From JAYFQF01 sp034927285 (GTDB lineage: Bacteria > Bacillota > Peptococcia > DRI-13 > UBA5745), in contig JAYFQF010000009.1 of NCBI GenBank assembly GCA_034927285.1, positions 1-64,000 of the forward strand: DNA of 64,000 nucleotides, given 5' to 3'. The position numbers were made by a program, and so were the translations under genes. The notes beneath the pieces are model-generated. The model had not been told where the DNA came from and did not search any database. It was given only the letters and a program-made list of their open reading frames with translations. This document shows, piece by piece, positions 35,430-47,306 of the stretch (position 1 is the stretch's first letter; each line of letters opens with the position of its first letter).

Positions 35430-36605
35430 ATGGCGCGGAAAGGCCTTCGGGAATTGGACTTGAAGGGAAAGCGGGTGCTTTTGCGGGCGGAGTTCAACGT
35501 GCCCATGAAGGACGGTAAAATTATCAACGACGTTCGGATCAGGGCGGAGTTGTCTACGATTCGGTATATATTGGACCAGGGGGCCGGCATAATCATCATG
35601 ACCCATCTGGGCCGGCCCAAAGGAAAGCCGGTGCCGGAGATGTCCGTGGAACCGGTGGCCGGATATCTGGCCGGGCTTTTGGGACAGCCGGTGGAATTTA
35701 TTCCTTACGGCACGGAAGAAAGCATCCGGGCGGCAGCGGCCCGGGTGGAACCCGGCCAGGTGGCCCTTTTGGAGAATATCCGCTTTTGGCCCCAGGAAGA
35801 AGAAAACGACCGGGATTTCAGCCGTTTCCTGGCCTCTCTGGGTCAAATCTATATAAATGACGCTTTCGGCACGGCCCACCGGGCCCATTGCTCCACCGAA
35901 GGTATAGGCCATTTTCTGCCGGCTCATCCCGGCTTTCTGATGGAAAAAGAAATCACCGCCTTGGAAGGCGCCATTAACGATCCCAGGCGGCCCCTGGTAG
36001 TAGTGATGGGCGGCTCCAAGGTTTCCGACAAAATCCGCCTTATCGAAAATCTGGCGGACAAAGCCGATTATATGCTTTTCGGCGGCGCTATGGCCAATAC
36101 CTTGCTGGCGGCGTCCGGGGTGGACATGGGGTCGTCCAGAGTCGAGACCGATAAGCTGGATATGGCCAAGGAAATGATGAAGCTGGTATCGGAAAAGGAC
36201 TGCGTCCTGCTTTATCCCCAGGATCTGGTGGTGGCCGACCGCTTTGCCGAAGACGCCCAGACTAAGATCGTGCCGGCGGATCAGGTGCCGGCGGGTTGGA
36301 TGGCCCTGGATATCGGCCCCGCCACCGTGGCTGCCTGGCAGGGAATTTTTCAGAAGGCTGGCACCATCATCTGGAACGGCCCCTTGGGAGTCTATGAAAT
36401 GCCTGCTTTCTCCCAGGGCTCCTTTGGCGTGGCCCGGTCCATGGCCGCTTCCGGCGCCGTTACCGTGGTAGGCGGCGGCGACGCAGTGGCTGCGGTAAAA
36501 CAGGCCGGCTGCGGAGACAAGATGAGTCATTTGTCCACCGGCGGCGGCGCTTCCCTGGAACTTCTGGAAGGCAAGAAGCTGCCGGGCATCGAGATTATGC
36601 AATAG
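35430..36605 (+). CDS. pgk: Phosphoglycerate kinase
   Basis: 391 residues. Transfers phosphate from 1,3-bisphosphoglycerate to ADP. Visible motifs: RAEFNVPMKDGKI (usual RVDFNVP, so Asp is replaced by Glu), HLGRPKG, FGTAHRAHCSTEGI, GGSKVSDKI, NGPLGVYE and VGGGDAVAAV with STGGGASLELLEG at the nucleotide site. It lies 32 bases after gap and is probably cotranscribed. The Asp-to-Glu change in the first motif (residue 23) is conservative. Confidence 0.97.
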   Translation: MARKGLRELDLKGKRVLLRAEFNVPMKDGKIINDVRIRAELSTIRYILDQGAGIIIMTHLGRPKGKPVPEMSVEPVAGYLAGLLGQPVEFIPYGTEESIRAAAARVEPGQVALLENIRFWPQEEENDRDFSRFLASLGQIYINDAFGTAHRAHCSTEGIGHFLPAHPGFLMEKEITALEGAINDPRRPLVVVMGGSKVSDKIRLIENLADKADYMLFGGAMANTLLAASGVDMGSSRVETDKLDMAKEMMKLVSEKDCVLLYPQDLVVADRFAEDAQTKIVPADQVPAGWMALDIGPATVAAWQGIFQKAGTIIWNGPLGVYEMPAFSQGSFGVARSMAASGAVTVVGGGDAVAAVKQAGCGDKMSHLSTGGGASLELLEGKKLPGIEIMQ

Positions 36606-36649
36606 GGCAGATAAGGCGGCGGACTTGCGGCGCAGGCGTGTATAATGTG

Positions 36650-36722
36650 ATCAGGCAAATCAAGTGCGATCAGGCAGGTACAGATCAAGTACAATCAAAC
36701 AGATCAAGTGCGATCAGCAGAT
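36650..36722 (+). repeat. ATCAAGTGCGATCAG repeats upstream of tpiA
   Basis: The word GATCAGGCA or ATCAAGT(G/A)C(G/A)ATCA recurs three to four times between pgk and tpiA. Slippage-type repeats; no operator family is recognised. Confidence 0.6.
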
Positions 36723-36770
36723 GAAGTGTGAGCGGGCAGGTAAACGGTGCGGAAAAAAGGAGGAATCCCT

Positions 36771-37619
36771 TTGCGGCGGCGAATTTTAGCGGCAAACTGG
36801 AAAATGTATAAGACCACGGAAGAAACCCAGGACTTCGCGTCGGAGCTTTTACCGCTTCTGGCCGGGCTTTTGCCCCGGCCGGCAAAGGGATTATGGCGCT
36901 CGGCGGAGCCGGAGGACAGCCAAAAGGAAGCCGGCGATTCTCCCGGCAGTGTCCGGGCTTTGTTTCCGGAAGCCGTGGTTTGCCCGCCTTTTACCGCTTT
37001 GGCTGCTGCTGCGGAGGCCTTTGCCAAAAGCCCTGTCCGGCTGGGGGCCCAAAACCTTTATCCCGCGGCGGAGGGCGCCTATACCGGCGAGATATCCCCG
37101 GGGATGCTGCGGGAATTGGGCTGCACTTACGTAATTTTAGGGCATTCCGAACGACGGCAATATTTCGGCGAAGGGAATCAGTTCATTAACGCCAAGCTGA
37201 AAGCGGCCTGGGAGGCCGGCCTTTTGCCGATCCTGTGTCTGGGGGAGACCTTGGGAGAGCGGCAGGCCGGACGGTCGGAGGAAGTCTGCTTAAGTCAGCT
37301 GGGTGAAGGACTCAGGGATATCGGGCCGGAAAGAGCGGCGGAGCTGGTGGTGGCTTACGAGCCGGTTTGGGCCATCGGCACAGGGTTAAGCGCCCGGCCG
37401 GAAGACGCCCAGCAAATCATCGGCTCCCTGCGGCGCCGGCTGAAAGAGCTTTACGGCGAAGCCGTGGCCGAAAAGGTCCGCATCCAGTACGGCGGCAGCG
37501 TGAAGCCGGAAAACATCGCCGCTTATCTGGCTATGCCGGATATCGACGGGGCTTTGATCGGCGGCGCCGGACTTGAGGCCGTCTCTTTTGCCGCTATCCT
37601 GAAAAACGCCCAATTTTAG
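36771..37619 (+). CDS. tpiA: Triosephosphate isomerase with insertion
   Basis: 282 residues, about 30 more than usual, from the TTG at 36771, seven bases after AAAGGAGG. Interconverts dihydroxyacetone phosphate and glyceraldehyde-3-phosphate. Catalytic residues are present: Lys in AANWKMYK, His in LGHSERRQYF and Glu in VAYEPVWAIGTG; the phosphate loop GGSVKPEN follows. Between roughly residues 34 and 62 an insert (PRPAKGLW..EPEDSQKEAGD) lengthens the loop before VVCPPFTAL, away from the active site. Confidence 0.96.
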   Translation: MRRRILAANWKMYKTTEETQDFASELLPLLAGLLPRPAKGLWRSAEPEDSQKEAGDSPGSVRALFPEAVVCPPFTALAAAAEAFAKSPVRLGAQNLYPAAEGAYTGEISPGMLRELGCTYVILGHSERRQYFGEGNQFINAKLKAAWEAGLLPILCLGETLGERQAGRSEEVCLSQLGEGLRDIGPERAAELVVAYEPVWAIGTGLSARPEDAQQIIGSLRRRLKELYGEAVAEKVRIQYGGSVKPENIAAYLAMPDIDGALIGGAGLEAVSFAAILKNAQF

Positions 37620-37652
37620 CGGTTTCTTCACGGCATAACTTAAAAATAAATA

Positions 37653-37681
37653 TTGTAACGCCTTAGGCCTTATGATAAAAT
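37653..37681 (+). promoter_or_regulatory. secG promoter
   Basis: TTGTAA (37653-37658), 17-bp spacer, TAAAAT (37676-37681), 35 bases before the gene. Confidence 0.65.
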
Positions 37682-37716
37682 GAATCCGTTACTCAAACGG
37701 AGGAAGGAGAAGCAGC

Positions 37717-37938
37717 ATGAAGACGTTTATCCTGGTTTTGCAGGTGATTTCCTGCATCGGCCTGATTGCCACCGTTTTATTGCAGACCGGACATAACGCC
37801 GGGATGGGCAGCATCGCCGGCGGCGCCGAAGCAATCTTCGGCGGAACAAAAAAAGGTCTTGACGAGCTGATGAGCAAGCTGTCCACCGGCTGTGCCGTCG
37901 CTTTTATGATTTTGACGATCATTTTGTGTATTTTATAA
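37717..37938 (+). CDS. secG: Protein-export membrane protein SecG
   Basis: 73 residues, two transmembrane helices (about 3-22 and 52-72) with a Gly-rich loop between (GMGSIAGGAEAIFGGTKKGLDE). SecG is the small third subunit of the SecYEG channel and assists SecA cycling. ATG follows GGAGGAAGGAG. It sits after the glycolytic genes, a common Firmicute location. Confidence 0.94.
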   Translation: MKTFILVLQVISCIGLIATVLLQTGHNAGMGSIAGGAEAIFGGTKKGLDELMSKLSTGCAVAFMILTIILCIL

Positions 37939-38000
37939 TTTTTCACGGGCGGCGGGAAATGGCTCCGCTGCCCTAAAGAATTAAGGAGGAATCATACATC

Positions 38001-40013
<2,013 letters not shown>

Positions 40014-40106
40014 AATCCGGGCTTTCCAAGGGCCCGGCGGCCTGGCGTGACCGCACCGCTGCGATATGCTTCCGGGCAAATATGCCCGGACAGGACAGAT
40101 CTTTCT

Positions 40107-40140
40107 CTGGACTCCGTGTTTAACGGAGTCCAGTTTTTTT
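40107..40140 (+). terminator. Terminator after hppA
   Basis: CTGGACTCCG and CGGAGTCCAG form a 10-bp stem with a TGTTTAA loop, followed by seven T. Confidence 0.92.
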
Positions 40141-40167
40141 ATGAAAATAATGCCAAAGGCATATCTA

Positions 40168-40198
40168 TGCAACTTTTTGAGGATCCTATAACGTCTAA
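40168..40198 (+). promoter_or_regulatory. ECF-type promoter before the sigma remnant
   Basis: TGCAACTTTTT (40168-40178) and CGTCTAA (40192-40198) match the AAC / CGTC boxes of extracytoplasmic-function sigma promoters, with an 18-base gap, slightly long. It suggests that the dead sigma gene once autoregulated. Confidence 0.5.
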
Positions 40199-40243
40199 CC
40201 AGTGTTCTTAAGAATGAGGCAATCCATAGAAGGGGGCACAGGG

Positions 40244-40393
40244 GTGGAAAGCGATGATCAGATTTTCCGGAGAATCATTGACCAGCGCAACCGATTTTAT
40301 CGGATCGCATACAGCTACATGAGAGACGAACAGGATGCAATGGATGTTGTACAGGAGGTGGCGCTGAAGGCGGTGATCTCGAAATTCCCCTGA
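40244..40393 (+). pseudogene. Truncated ECF sigma factor (region 2 only)
   Basis: A GTG start gives 49 residues: ESDDQIFRRIIDQRNRFYRI followed by AYSYMRDEQDAMDVVQEVAL and a stop after KAVISKFP. This is sigma-70 region 2.1-2.2 of an extracytoplasmic-function sigma factor; an intact one has about 170 residues with regions 2.3-2.4 and 4. No region 4 coding follows in any frame before the ctsR promoter, so this is a decayed gene rather than a frameshift. The ECF-like promoter upstream is still visible. Confidence 0.75.
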
Positions 40394-40454
40394 CCCCGGC
40401 AGATATTTTTACTTCATCGAAAAATATCTGCCGGGGTTGGCTGTCTGAAAATCT

Positions 40455-40485
40455 CTTGACATTTCCTGACCTTCTTTGCTATAAT
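40455..40485 (+). promoter_or_regulatory. ctsR-clpC promoter with CtsR-like operator
   Basis: -35 TTGACA (40456-40461), 18-bp spacer, -10 TATAAT (40480-40485). Overlapping the -35, CTTGACA-TTT-CCTGACC (40455-40471) fits the CtsR operator in reverse orientation (TTTGACC-3-TTTGACC) with two mismatches per heptad. A lone GGTCAGG follows near 40503. Autorepression by CtsR is inferred. Confidence 0.65.
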
Positions 40486-40517
40486 AAATAAACATCAGAA
40501 AAGGTCAGGTGATTACC

Positions 40518-40988
40518 ATGGTGAGAAGCTTAGCCGGCCAGATCGAGCAGTATCTGAAGGAACTGTTGCTGAGCCAGAGCTTCATCGAATTGCAGCGCAG
40601 CCAGCTGGCCGATATCTTCAGTTGCGTACCCTCGCAGATCAATTATGTGCTGAGTACCCGCTTTACTCCCGCCCAGGGCTATATTGTGGAAAGCCGGCGG
40701 GGCGGCGGCGGTTATCTGAAGATCGTGAAGCTGGACTGGAATAAGCTGCCGGAAATTGAGGTCACGGCGCTGCCGGCTCTCCGGCAGCAGGAGGGGCTGA
40801 GCCAGGGCGAAGCGGAAGGCATCCTGGAGCGGCTGTGGGAAGAAGACTTGATTACCGCCCGGGAGCAGCAGCTTTTGCGGGCGATCATGGACCGTCAGGT
40901 GCTGAAGGGATCGGCGGCTGAACAGGCGGAGCTGCGGGCACGTTTGCTGAGCGCGGCCATAAGCGCCTTATTTCGTCAGGATATTTAA
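40518..40988 (+). CDS. ctsR: Transcriptional repressor CtsR
   Basis: 156 residues from the ATG at 40518. CtsR represses clp and other class III heat-shock genes. The N-terminal winged helix-turn-helix (QLADIFSCVPSQINYVLSTRFTPAQGY) ends in the glycine-rich heat-sensing wing RRGGGGYLKI; the C-terminal dimer domain follows. In B. subtilis McsA and McsB lie between ctsR and clpC and control CtsR; here clpC follows directly, so regulation probably lacks protein-arginine kinase at this locus. Confidence 0.95.
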   Translation: MVRSLAGQIEQYLKELLLSQSFIELQRSQLADIFSCVPSQINYVLSTRFTPAQGYIVESRRGGGGYLKIVKLDWNKLPEIEVTALPALRQQEGLSQGEAEGILERLWEEDLITAREQQLLRAIMDRQVLKGSAAEQAELRARLLSAAISALFRQDI

Positions 40989-41028
40989 CAGAAGTTTACT
41001 GCAGGCTAACGATTAGGGAGGATATTTT

Positions 41029-44000
41029 ATGTTTCAAGGATATACGGAAAAAGCCCGCTGGCTGGTGACTCAGCGGGCCGCCGACGAGGCGCGGCTCATG
41101 GGGCACAGCGACGTGGGCACAGCTCATTTGCTGCTGGCTATGGTCCGGGAAAAGGATACGATTGCCTATCACGTGCTGTCGGAGTGCAAGGTGGAATACC
41201 ATCCTTTGCGCAAGGCCATTATGGAGATGCTGCCCCAGGGCCGGGGCGGTTCCATGTTTTTATACATGACGCCGCGGCTGAAGCTTTTGCTGGAGCGGGC
41301 CCGCATGGAGGCCCAACGCTTTCATATGCCCTATGTAGGCACGGAGCACCTGCTCTTGGCCCTGGCTCAGGAGGAGGAGGGCGTAGCTCTCCAGGCCCTG
41401 GCGGATTTGGGCGTCAACGCGGAAACCCTGCGTAAAAACGTGATCCAGTCCATGGGCGGGTCCAGCGGCTTTGAGACTCTTTCCGCTATGGGCAAAGGGG
41501 CAAAGGACGGCGAGACCAATACCCCGACTCTGGACGAGTACGGCCGGGATCTGACCGACGTGGCCCGGCAGGGCAAGATCGACCCGGTGATCGGCAGGGA
41601 AAAGGAAATCCAGCGGGTGATTCAGATCACCTGCCGCCGGACGAAAAACAATCCGGTGCTGCTGGGGGAGCCCGGCGTAGGCAAGACCGCTATTGTGGAG
41701 GGCCTGGCCGCAGCCATTATCAGCGGCAATGTGCCTGAGGCCATCAAGAAAAAACGGCTGGTGGCCCTGGATATGGCTTCTCTGGTGGCCGGCTCCAAGT
41801 ACCGGGGGGACTTTGAGGAGCGGTTGAAAAAGGTGATGGATGAGATCCGCTCCGCCGGAAACGTCATTTTGTTTATCGATGAAATGCATACTCTCATCGG
41901 CGCCGGAGCCGCCGAGGGCGCTATAGACGCCGCCAATATATTAAAGCCGGCTCTGGCCAGAGGCGAGCTGCAGGCCATCGGCGCCACCACCTTAGACGAA
42001 TTCCGCAAGCATGTGGAAAAAGATCCGGCTCTGGAACGCCGCTTCCAGCCGGTCATGGTGGAGGAGCCTTCCAAGGAAGATACCCTGAAGGTACTGCAGG
42101 GACTCAGGCCCTTATATGAGACCTTCCATCAGGTGACGATCCGGGACGATGCCCTGGAGGCTGCGCTGTCCATGTCGGACCGCTATATCACCGACCGCTT
42201 TTTGCCGGATAAAGCCATCGACTTAATCGACGAGGCCGCCTCCAAGGTGCGCCTGCGCCTGAACACCATGCCGCCGGAGATCAGGGACCGCGAAGTAACC
42301 CTGGAAAAGCTGAAGGCCGCCAAGGAGGAGGCGATCCTCCGGCAGGACTATGAGACTGCGGCAGAACTGCGGCAGAAGGAATTGAAGGCGTCCAAGGAAG
42401 TGGAAAACTGGCAGGCAAACTGGGACGTCTTTAAAAAAGAGCAGGGCAGCCAGGTGACCCGGGAAGATGTGGCCGGCGTGGTGGCCCTCTGGACCGGCAT
42501 ACCGGTGAACCAGATCGCTCAGGAAGAGTCCCAGCGGCTTTTGCGCCTGGAGGAAGTGCTGCATCAGCGGGTCATCGGCCAGGAGGAAGCGGTTACCGCC
42601 ATTGCCAAGGCGGTGCGCCGGTCCGGCGCCGGGCTCAGAGATCCCAAGCGTCCTATCGGCTCCTTCATCTTTGCCGGACCTACCGGCGTAGGGAAGACGG
42701 AACTGGCCAAAGCCATCGCCCAGGCGATGTTTGGCGACGAAAACGCCATGATCCGGCTGGATATGTCGGAGTACATGGAAAAGCATACCGTATCCCGGAT
42801 GCTGGGAGCGCCTCCCGGCTATATCGGCCACGACGAGGGGGGGCAGCTGACGGAAGCGCTGCGGCGGCGCCCTTACAGTGTGATTTTGCTGGATGAGATC
42901 GAAAAAGCCCATCCCGATGTATTTAATACGCTGCTCCAGGTACTGGAGGACGGCCGGCTTACCGACTCCAAGGGACGGACGGTAAACTGCCGCAACGCTA
43001 TCCTGATTATGACCTCCAATGTGGGCGCCTCTACCTTACAGCGGGAAAAGAGCATGGGTTTTGTCACGGAGCGGGACAGCGCAGGAGAACATAAGCGGAT
43101 GAAGGCTCAGGTGATGAGCGAGATCAAGAAGACCTTCAAGCCGGAGTTCTTGAACCGGCTGGATGAAATCATCGTCTTCCACAGCCTGGAGGATAAGGAA
43201 CTGGAAGCCATCGTCGGACTGATGCTGAATCAGGTGGCGGAGCGGCTGAAAGAGCAGCAGATCAGCGTTGCCTTCGGTCAGGAGCTGAAGAAGCAGCTGA
43301 TCAAGGAAGGCAAGGACCCGGCCTATGGGGCCCGGCCTTTGCGGCGGGCTATCCAGCGGATGGTGGAGGACGAATTGTCCGAAAAACGTCTGCTGGGACA
43401 ATTGGAGCCCGGAGTGAAATATTTCTGCGACTGGAAGCCGGAGGCCGGGGACCAGCCCGGAGAGCTGACGTTAGTGGCGGAAAGCCGCCGGCTGCCGGAG
43501 GCAAAGCTGATTACCGAGACAGGTTCTGAAGAGGACCCGCCGGCGGCAGGCCGCCCGGAAGCGACCGGCGGCGGCTTTGCCGGTCAGGGCTTTACCGGCC
43601 AGGGCTTCACCGGCCAGGGCTTCACCGGCCAGGGCTTTGCCGGCCAGGGCTTTGCCGGTCAGGGCTTTGCCGGCCAGGGCTTTGCCGGTCAGAGCTTTGC
43701 CGGCCAGGGCTTTGCCGGCCAGGCAAGCGGCGGCAGCGCCCAGGATTGGAATCCTGCCGGGCCCGACGAAGAGAAGGCGCCCCGGAATTCCGCCGGTTCG
43801 ACGGAGGAGCCGGACCCAACCCCCCAAAAAGCCGTTGGAGACCCGGGGGTAAAGGCAAATAAGGCGGCGGGGGATAAACCGGCTAAAACGGTTAAGGCCG
43901 CCAAGGCTGCGGGGGGTAAACCGGCCAGAGCGGTTAAGGCCGCCAAGCCCGGGCAATCCGGCAAACCCGTCAAGACCAAGGCTGCGGAAGCACCCGAGGT

Positions 44001-44109
44001 TAAAACTGAAGTAAGCCCCAAAGACGAAAAACTCGAGATCGGGCCGGAAGAAAAAGTGAACAAAAGCCGGACCAAAAAAGTCCGGGAACAGCAGGAAGAA
44101 GAGAAATAA
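41029..44109 (+). CDS. clpC: AAA+ unfoldase ClpC with repeat-containing C-terminal tail
   Basis: 1026 residues versus about 810 in relatives. ClpC unfolds proteins for ClpP and works in the heat-shock response. N-terminal Clp repeats (1-145), first AAA+ with Walker A GEPGVGKT (about 214-221), UVR/middle segment (about 425-460), second AAA+ with GPTGVGKTE (about 550-558), ClpP loop region and D2-small domain to about 815. Then a unique tail: ten copies of a G-F-(A/T)-G-Q pentapeptide (residues 849-898), followed by a Lys/Ala/Pro-rich, highly charged end. AGGGAGG precedes the ATG. The core is intact. Confidence 0.96.
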   Translation: MFQGYTEKARWLVTQRAADEARLMGHSDVGTAHLLLAMVREKDTIAYHVLSECKVEYHPLRKAIMEMLPQGRGGSMFLYMTPRLKLLLERARMEAQRFHMPYVGTEHLLLALAQEEEGVALQALADLGVNAETLRKNVIQSMGGSSGFETLSAMGKGAKDGETNTPTLDEYGRDLTDVARQGKIDPVIGREKEIQRVIQITCRRTKNNPVLLGEPGVGKTAIVEGLAAAIISGNVPEAIKKKRLVALDMASLVAGSKYRGDFEERLKKVMDEIRSAGNVILFIDEMHTLIGAGAAEGAIDAANILKPALARGELQAIGATTLDEFRKHVEKDPALERRFQPVMVEEPSKEDTLKVLQGLRPLYETFHQVTIRDDALEAALSMSDRYITDRFLPDKAIDLIDEAASKVRLRLNTMPPEIRDREVTLEKLKAAKEEAILRQDYETAAELRQKELKASKEVENWQANWDVFKKEQGSQVTREDVAGVVALWTGIPVNQIAQEESQRLLRLEEVLHQRVIGQEEAVTAIAKAVRRSGAGLRDPKRPIGSFIFAGPTGVGKTELAKAIAQAMFGDENAMIRLDMSEYMEKHTVSRMLGAPPGYIGHDEGGQLTEALRRRPYSVILLDEIEKAHPDVFNTLLQVLEDGRLTDSKGRTVNCRNAILIMTSNVGASTLQREKSMGFVTERDSAGEHKRMKAQVMSEIKKTFKPEFLNRLDEIIVFHSLEDKELEAIVGLMLNQVAERLKEQQISVAFGQELKKQLIKEGKDPAYGARPLRRAIQRMVEDELSEKRLLGQLEPGVKYFCDWKPEAGDQPGELTLVAESRRLPEAKLITETGSEEDPPAAGRPEATGGGFAGQGFTGQGFTGQGFTGQGFAGQGFAGQGFAGQGFAGQSFAGQGFAGQASGGSAQDWNPAGPDEEKAPRNSAGSTEEPDPTPQKAVGDPGVKANKAAGDKPAKTVKAAKAAGGKPARAVKAAKPGQSGKPVKTKAAEAPEVKTEVSPKDEKLEIGPEEKVNKSRTKKVREQQEEEK
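43573..43722 (+). repeat. Ten 15-bp tandem repeats in clpC
   Basis: Ten in-frame units of GGCTTTGCCGGCCAG with synonymous or single-residue variants (GCC/ACC, GGC/GGT, one AGC), encoding GFAGQ or GFTGQ. The synonymous third-base differences show that it is not a very recent expansion throughout. Confidence 0.97.
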
Positions 44110-44116
44110 AATTAAA

Positions 44117-44164
44117 ACGGAGCCGTGGGCAGCTATTAAAGCTTACCCACGGCTCCGTTTTTTG
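44117..44164. terminator. Bidirectional terminator between clpC and the ABC operon
   Basis: ACGGAGCCGTGGG and CCCACGGCTCCGT form a 13-bp stem, with T7 on the plus side and A-rich sequence on the other, serving both converging transcripts. Confidence 0.93.
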
Positions 44165-44176
44165 CCGGCCCGGCGT

Positions 44177-45202
44177 TTATTCCACTTTCAGGATCAGGCT
44201 GTCGATATCTACCCGGTTTTCAATCATGCCGTTGTCTTTCATGAATTGCTCGGTTTTTTTCATGGAAGCCAGATCGGCTTCGGTGATCTCCGTGCTGAAG
44301 TCGTACATGGGGAACATCTCCTTTACGGCGTCAATGCTCAGCTCGGTTTCTTTGGCGGTGATCTCCAGGATCTCCTGGGGGTTTTCCTCCATATACTGCT
44401 GAATCCGGTCCTGGGCTTCCAGGAATCTCTTGACCAAAAGAGGGTTCTTTTCATAGAAATCCTGGCTGGTGGCCACCACAATGGTGGCGTCCACAAGACC
44501 TTGGCCCGTAGTAACGATAGGGTAGCCGTCCTTTGCCATGTTGTACGCCACAGGTCCTGCCAGCAGAGCGCAGTCGACGGTGCCGCCGGCCAGAGCCGCC
44601 TGGGCGTCAGGGATGCCCATGGAAAGGAACTCCACGTCATTTTCAGTCAGGCCTGCCGTTGCCAGATAGGCAATCAGCAGTTCATGGAGGATGGTGCCTT
44701 TGGGTCCGGCGATCTTCTTGCCTGCCAGGTCGGCTGCCGTCTGAATGGAGCCTTCCTTTCCGGTAAAGAGGCGGAAGGCCTCGGGCGAGCGGCTGTAAGT
44801 ACTGATGATTTTAATATCGGCGCCATTGGAAGCCGACAGGATCACCGAGGTGGCGCCCACCGCATAGAGAAACTGGATGTCGCCGGAGGACAGGGCCTGG
44901 GTCTGTTCGGGGCCGGTGGTCAGATTGGAATACTCCACGGGGATTCCGTATTCGGAAAAGGCTTCGGTAAAGATGCCCTTTTCCTTTTCCACGATAGAGG
45001 GCACGTTCAGGGGGGACTTGACGTAAGTCACGCCGATTTTGCTTACCGTAAACTGGGGAGCGGACTGAGCGTCTCCGGAGGATCCCTCCGAAACGGCGGC
45101 TCCGTCCTGAGGCTCGCCGGCCGGCGGGGTGCCGGCGCCGCAGCCTGCCAACGAGGCGGTGAAAATGAGAATGGTCATCAGGAAAGATAGAATGCGTTTC
45201 AT
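44177..45202 (-). CDS. NitT/TauT-family ABC transporter substrate-binding lipoprotein
   Basis: 341 residues with lipobox LAGC near residue 20, so anchored outside the membrane. The fold is that of the SsuA/TauA/NMT1 group ([77 protein letters not shown]). The family takes up sulfonates, nitrate, thiamine precursors and similar small molecules; the ligand here is unknown. It is the last gene of a four-gene minus-strand operon, start overlapping the ATPase stop (ATGA) and preceded by AAGGAG. Operon control by a palindrome at 47307-47328 hints at metal-linked regulation. Confidence 0.9.
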   Translation of the reverse strand: MKRILSFLMTILIFTASLAGCGAGTPPAGEPQDGAAVSEGSSGDAQSAPQFTVSKIGVTYVKSPLNVPSIVEKEKGIFTEAFSEYGIPVEYSNLTTGPEQTQALSSGDIQFLYAVGATSVILSASNGADIKIISTYSRSPEAFRLFTGKEGSIQTAADLAGKKIAGPKGTILHELLIAYLATAGLTENDVEFLSMGIPDAQAALAGGTVDCALLAGPVAYNMAKDGYPIVTTGQGLVDATIVVATSQDFYEKNPLLVKRFLEAQDRIQQYMEENPQEILEITAKETELSIDAVKEMFPMYDFSTEITEADLASMKKTEQFMKDNGMIENRVDIDSLILKVE

Positions 45203-45939
45203 ATGCTGCTCCTTTGCATTTTTATGGTTGTCAGTATACTCTTCTTAACCCCGATCAGCTCGGGAGAAAGAACATCTCTGGGATAGGGGAAGGCGGACAG
45301 CGAGAACTCCTTCTCCGCCCTTCCCTGATCGAGAACGATCAGCTTTTGCCCGATCAAAAGGGCCTCGTCGATGCTGTGGGTTACAAAAACAATACTCTTC
45401 TTTTGCAGGGAATAGATCCGGATCAGCTCATTTTGCATGACCTCCCTGGTAAAATGGTCCAGAGCCGCAAAAGGTTCGTCCATCAAAATAAGTTCCGGAT
45501 CGTAGGCCAGGACCCGGGCCAGGGAGGCCCTTTGCTGCATGCCTCCCGACAGCTGAGCAGGGTATGCCTTTTCAAAGCCCGCCAGCCCTACCGTGTCGAT
45601 CAGTTTTTGCACGTCCTGGAGCGTCATCCGGCCCCTGGGGACCCCGAAGGTGATATTTTTCCAGACCGTCAGCCAGGGCATCAGCCGGGGTTCCTGAAAG
45701 ACCATGCCGATTTTATGGTGAGGCGGGCCGGAAAGCGTCCCCCGGTCGTAAGCTTCGAAACCGCCCAGTATCCTTAGCAGGGTGGTTTTGCCGCAGCCGC
45801 TCCTGCCCAAAACCACGGTAATGCTTTGCCGGGGAAATTCCGCCGTCAGGCCGTTCAGGACCATCAGGCGCTTATCGGCCATAGGATAACTCTTATACAA
45901 ATTTTCGATTTTAACTCCAGCTATTGTCCACACCTCCAT
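45199..45939 (-). CDS. NitT/TauT-family ABC transporter ATPase
   Basis: About 246 residues if started at the ATG at 45939; that ATG lacks a good ribosome binding site and overlaps the permease end by 29 bases, so coupled initiation or a GTG two codons on is possible. Walker [13 protein letters not shown]-loop FQEPRLMPW, signature [15 protein letters not shown], Walker [14 protein letters not shown] and H-loop [12 protein letters not shown] are complete, matching SsuB/TauB-type ATPases. It powers the permease encoded just upstream in the operon. Confidence 0.92.
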   Translation of the reverse strand: MEVWTIAGVKIENLYKSYPMADKRLMVLNGLTAEFPRQSITVVLGRSGCGKTTLLRILGGFEAYDRGTLSGPPHHKIGMVFQEPRLMPWLTVWKNITFGVPRGRMTLQDVQKLIDTVGLAGFEKAYPAQLSGGMQQRASLARVLAYDPELILMDEPFAALDHFTREVMQNELIRIYSLQKKSIVFVTHSIDEALLIGQKLIVLDQGRAEKEFSLSAFPYPRDVLSPELIGVKKSILTTIKMQRSSI

Positions 45940-46669
45940 GGAGGGCTTTTTGAATGGCAAAGGAAAACAGGCGGTCACAGAGGTAGCCCACAAGCCCGAT
46001 GACGAAGATTCCGACAATTACCTTGTCGGAGCGGGACATCTGCTGCGCGTCCAGGATCAGATAGCCCAGGCCGCTGGCGGCGGCAATCATTTCCGCGCCG
46101 ATAATGGCCCGCCAGCTGTAGCCCAGGCCCACCCGCATGCCGACCAAAATATCGGGAAGGGCGTAGGGCAGCATAATCCGAAAGAATTTTTGCGCTTTGG
46201 TAAAGCCCAGGGAATGCCCTACCTCCAGAAGCCTGACATCGCAGGAGGACAGGCCCTTTTTAATATTCAGGAACATGGGAAAAAACGAAGCCAGTACAAT
46301 AATGATTACCTTGGAGGTTTCGCCGATGCCGAACCATAAGATCAGCAATGCGATGAGGCTCAGGGGCGGCACATTGCGCATAAACTCCACGATATGCTTA
46401 TAGTAGGCGAAGGATGCCGGACGCAGCGCCGCCAGAAGCCCCAGCAAAAAAGCCAGGGCAAAGGCAATCCCGAATCCGGTGAGCACCCTGCCGAGACTGA
46501 CCAGGATATGCCGGAGCAGGACGCCGCTTTGCACCATGCTCCAAAACGAGCCCAAAACCCGCAGGGGGCTGGGCAAAACGTAGGAGCTCCAGATGCCCAT
46601 GGCTGCCGCCGTCTGCCAAAGCAAGACAAGCAGGGCCACGGGAAGCGCTCCTTTCCAGAAATTTTTCAT
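45911..46669 (-). CDS. NitT/TauT-family ABC transporter permease
   Basis: 252 residues, six transmembrane helices. The coupling loop motif [46 protein letters not shown] is typical of the SsuC/TauC group (EAA loop). Second gene of the operon, nine bases after the Cys-rich protein. Channel for the ligand captured by the lipoprotein; substrate unknown. Confidence 0.92.
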   Translation of the reverse strand: MKNFWKGALPVALLVLLWQTAAAMGIWSSYVLPSPLRVLGSFWSMVQSGVLLRHILVSLGRVLTGFGIAFALAFLLGLLAALRPASFAYYKHIVEFMRNVPPLSLIALLILWFGIGETSKVIIIVLASFFPMFLNIKKGLSSCDVRLLEVGHSLGFTKAQKFFRIMLPYALPDILVGMRVGLGYSWRAIIGAEMIAAASGLGYLILDAQQMSRSDKVIVGIFVIGLVGYLCDRLFSFAIQKALHGGVDNSWS

Positions 46670-46678
46670 GGCTCCCCC

Positions 46679-47287
46679 CTATACTCCATCCCCGTGATGA
46701 CAACCGCAGGAGCAATAGAGCAGCTCCAGCACTTTTTTCTCCTGTTTTAACGGCCGGGAGAAGAAACGGTCAATTTTTTCCCTGCCGTCCAGAACCTCCG
46801 CCCAGCGTCCGTATTCCGCAAAGAAGCCGGGAGGGATGGGGCTTTCGGCCAGGTTCCTTTCCGGCAGCGAAAGTTTTTCCTGCCGGGCAAACTCCGCCCA
46901 GGTACAAAAGCTGACTTGCGGCAGCCCAAGGCTGTCTCCCAGTTCTCCCAGAGCCCTGCAGGGCGTAGTGATGTACAAAAAGCCCCGGCCCGAAAGCTCC
47001 TGCTGCAGTTCCCGGGCACAGTGCAGCAAAATAGGCTCGATATCCGGGTACTCCAGAAAATCAGGAGCATATTTTTCTTTGATGTACCTCACGGCCTTGG
47101 GGCAGCGCATATCCGCCACGCAGGCGCCGGTTTTGGCGATGGCGGTATGGTATTTCTCTTTGACGGCTCCGATGTGGTCCTGCCGGAAATCCACAAGCTC
47201 AAAGCCCTTTTCCGCCAGCTGTTTCTCCAGTTGGGGTCCCCGGTACAGAGCTGAGGAAACGGGATTCATCCATAAAAATTTGCGCAC
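46679..47287 (-). CDS. Cys-rich protein of unknown function, first gene of the ABC operon
   Basis: About 202 residues from the GTG at 47287, five bases after AGGAG. I do not recognise a characterised family. Scattered cysteines (GACVADMRCPKAV, ILLHCARELQQEL, TTPCRALGEL, SFCTW) and a C-terminal CSCGCHHGDGV suggest metal or Fe-S binding. It has no signal peptide or membrane helix, so it is cytosolic. As first gene after an operator-like palindrome, and cotranscribed with a NitT/TauT-type transporter, it may handle the imported compound or metal. That link is inference from position and cysteines. Confidence 0.7.
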   Translation of the reverse strand: MRKFLWMNPVSSALYRGPQLEKQLAEKGFELVDFRQDHIGAVKEKYHTAIAKTGACVADMRCPKAVRYIKEKYAPDFLEYPDIEPILLHCARELQQELSGRGFLYITTPCRALGELGDSLGLPQVSFCTWAEFARQEKLSLPERNLAESPIPPGFFAEYGRWAEVLDGREKIDRFFSRPLKQEKKVLELLYCSCGCHHGDGV

Positions 47288-47306
47288 GGCAACTCCTGTC
47301 ATTCCG

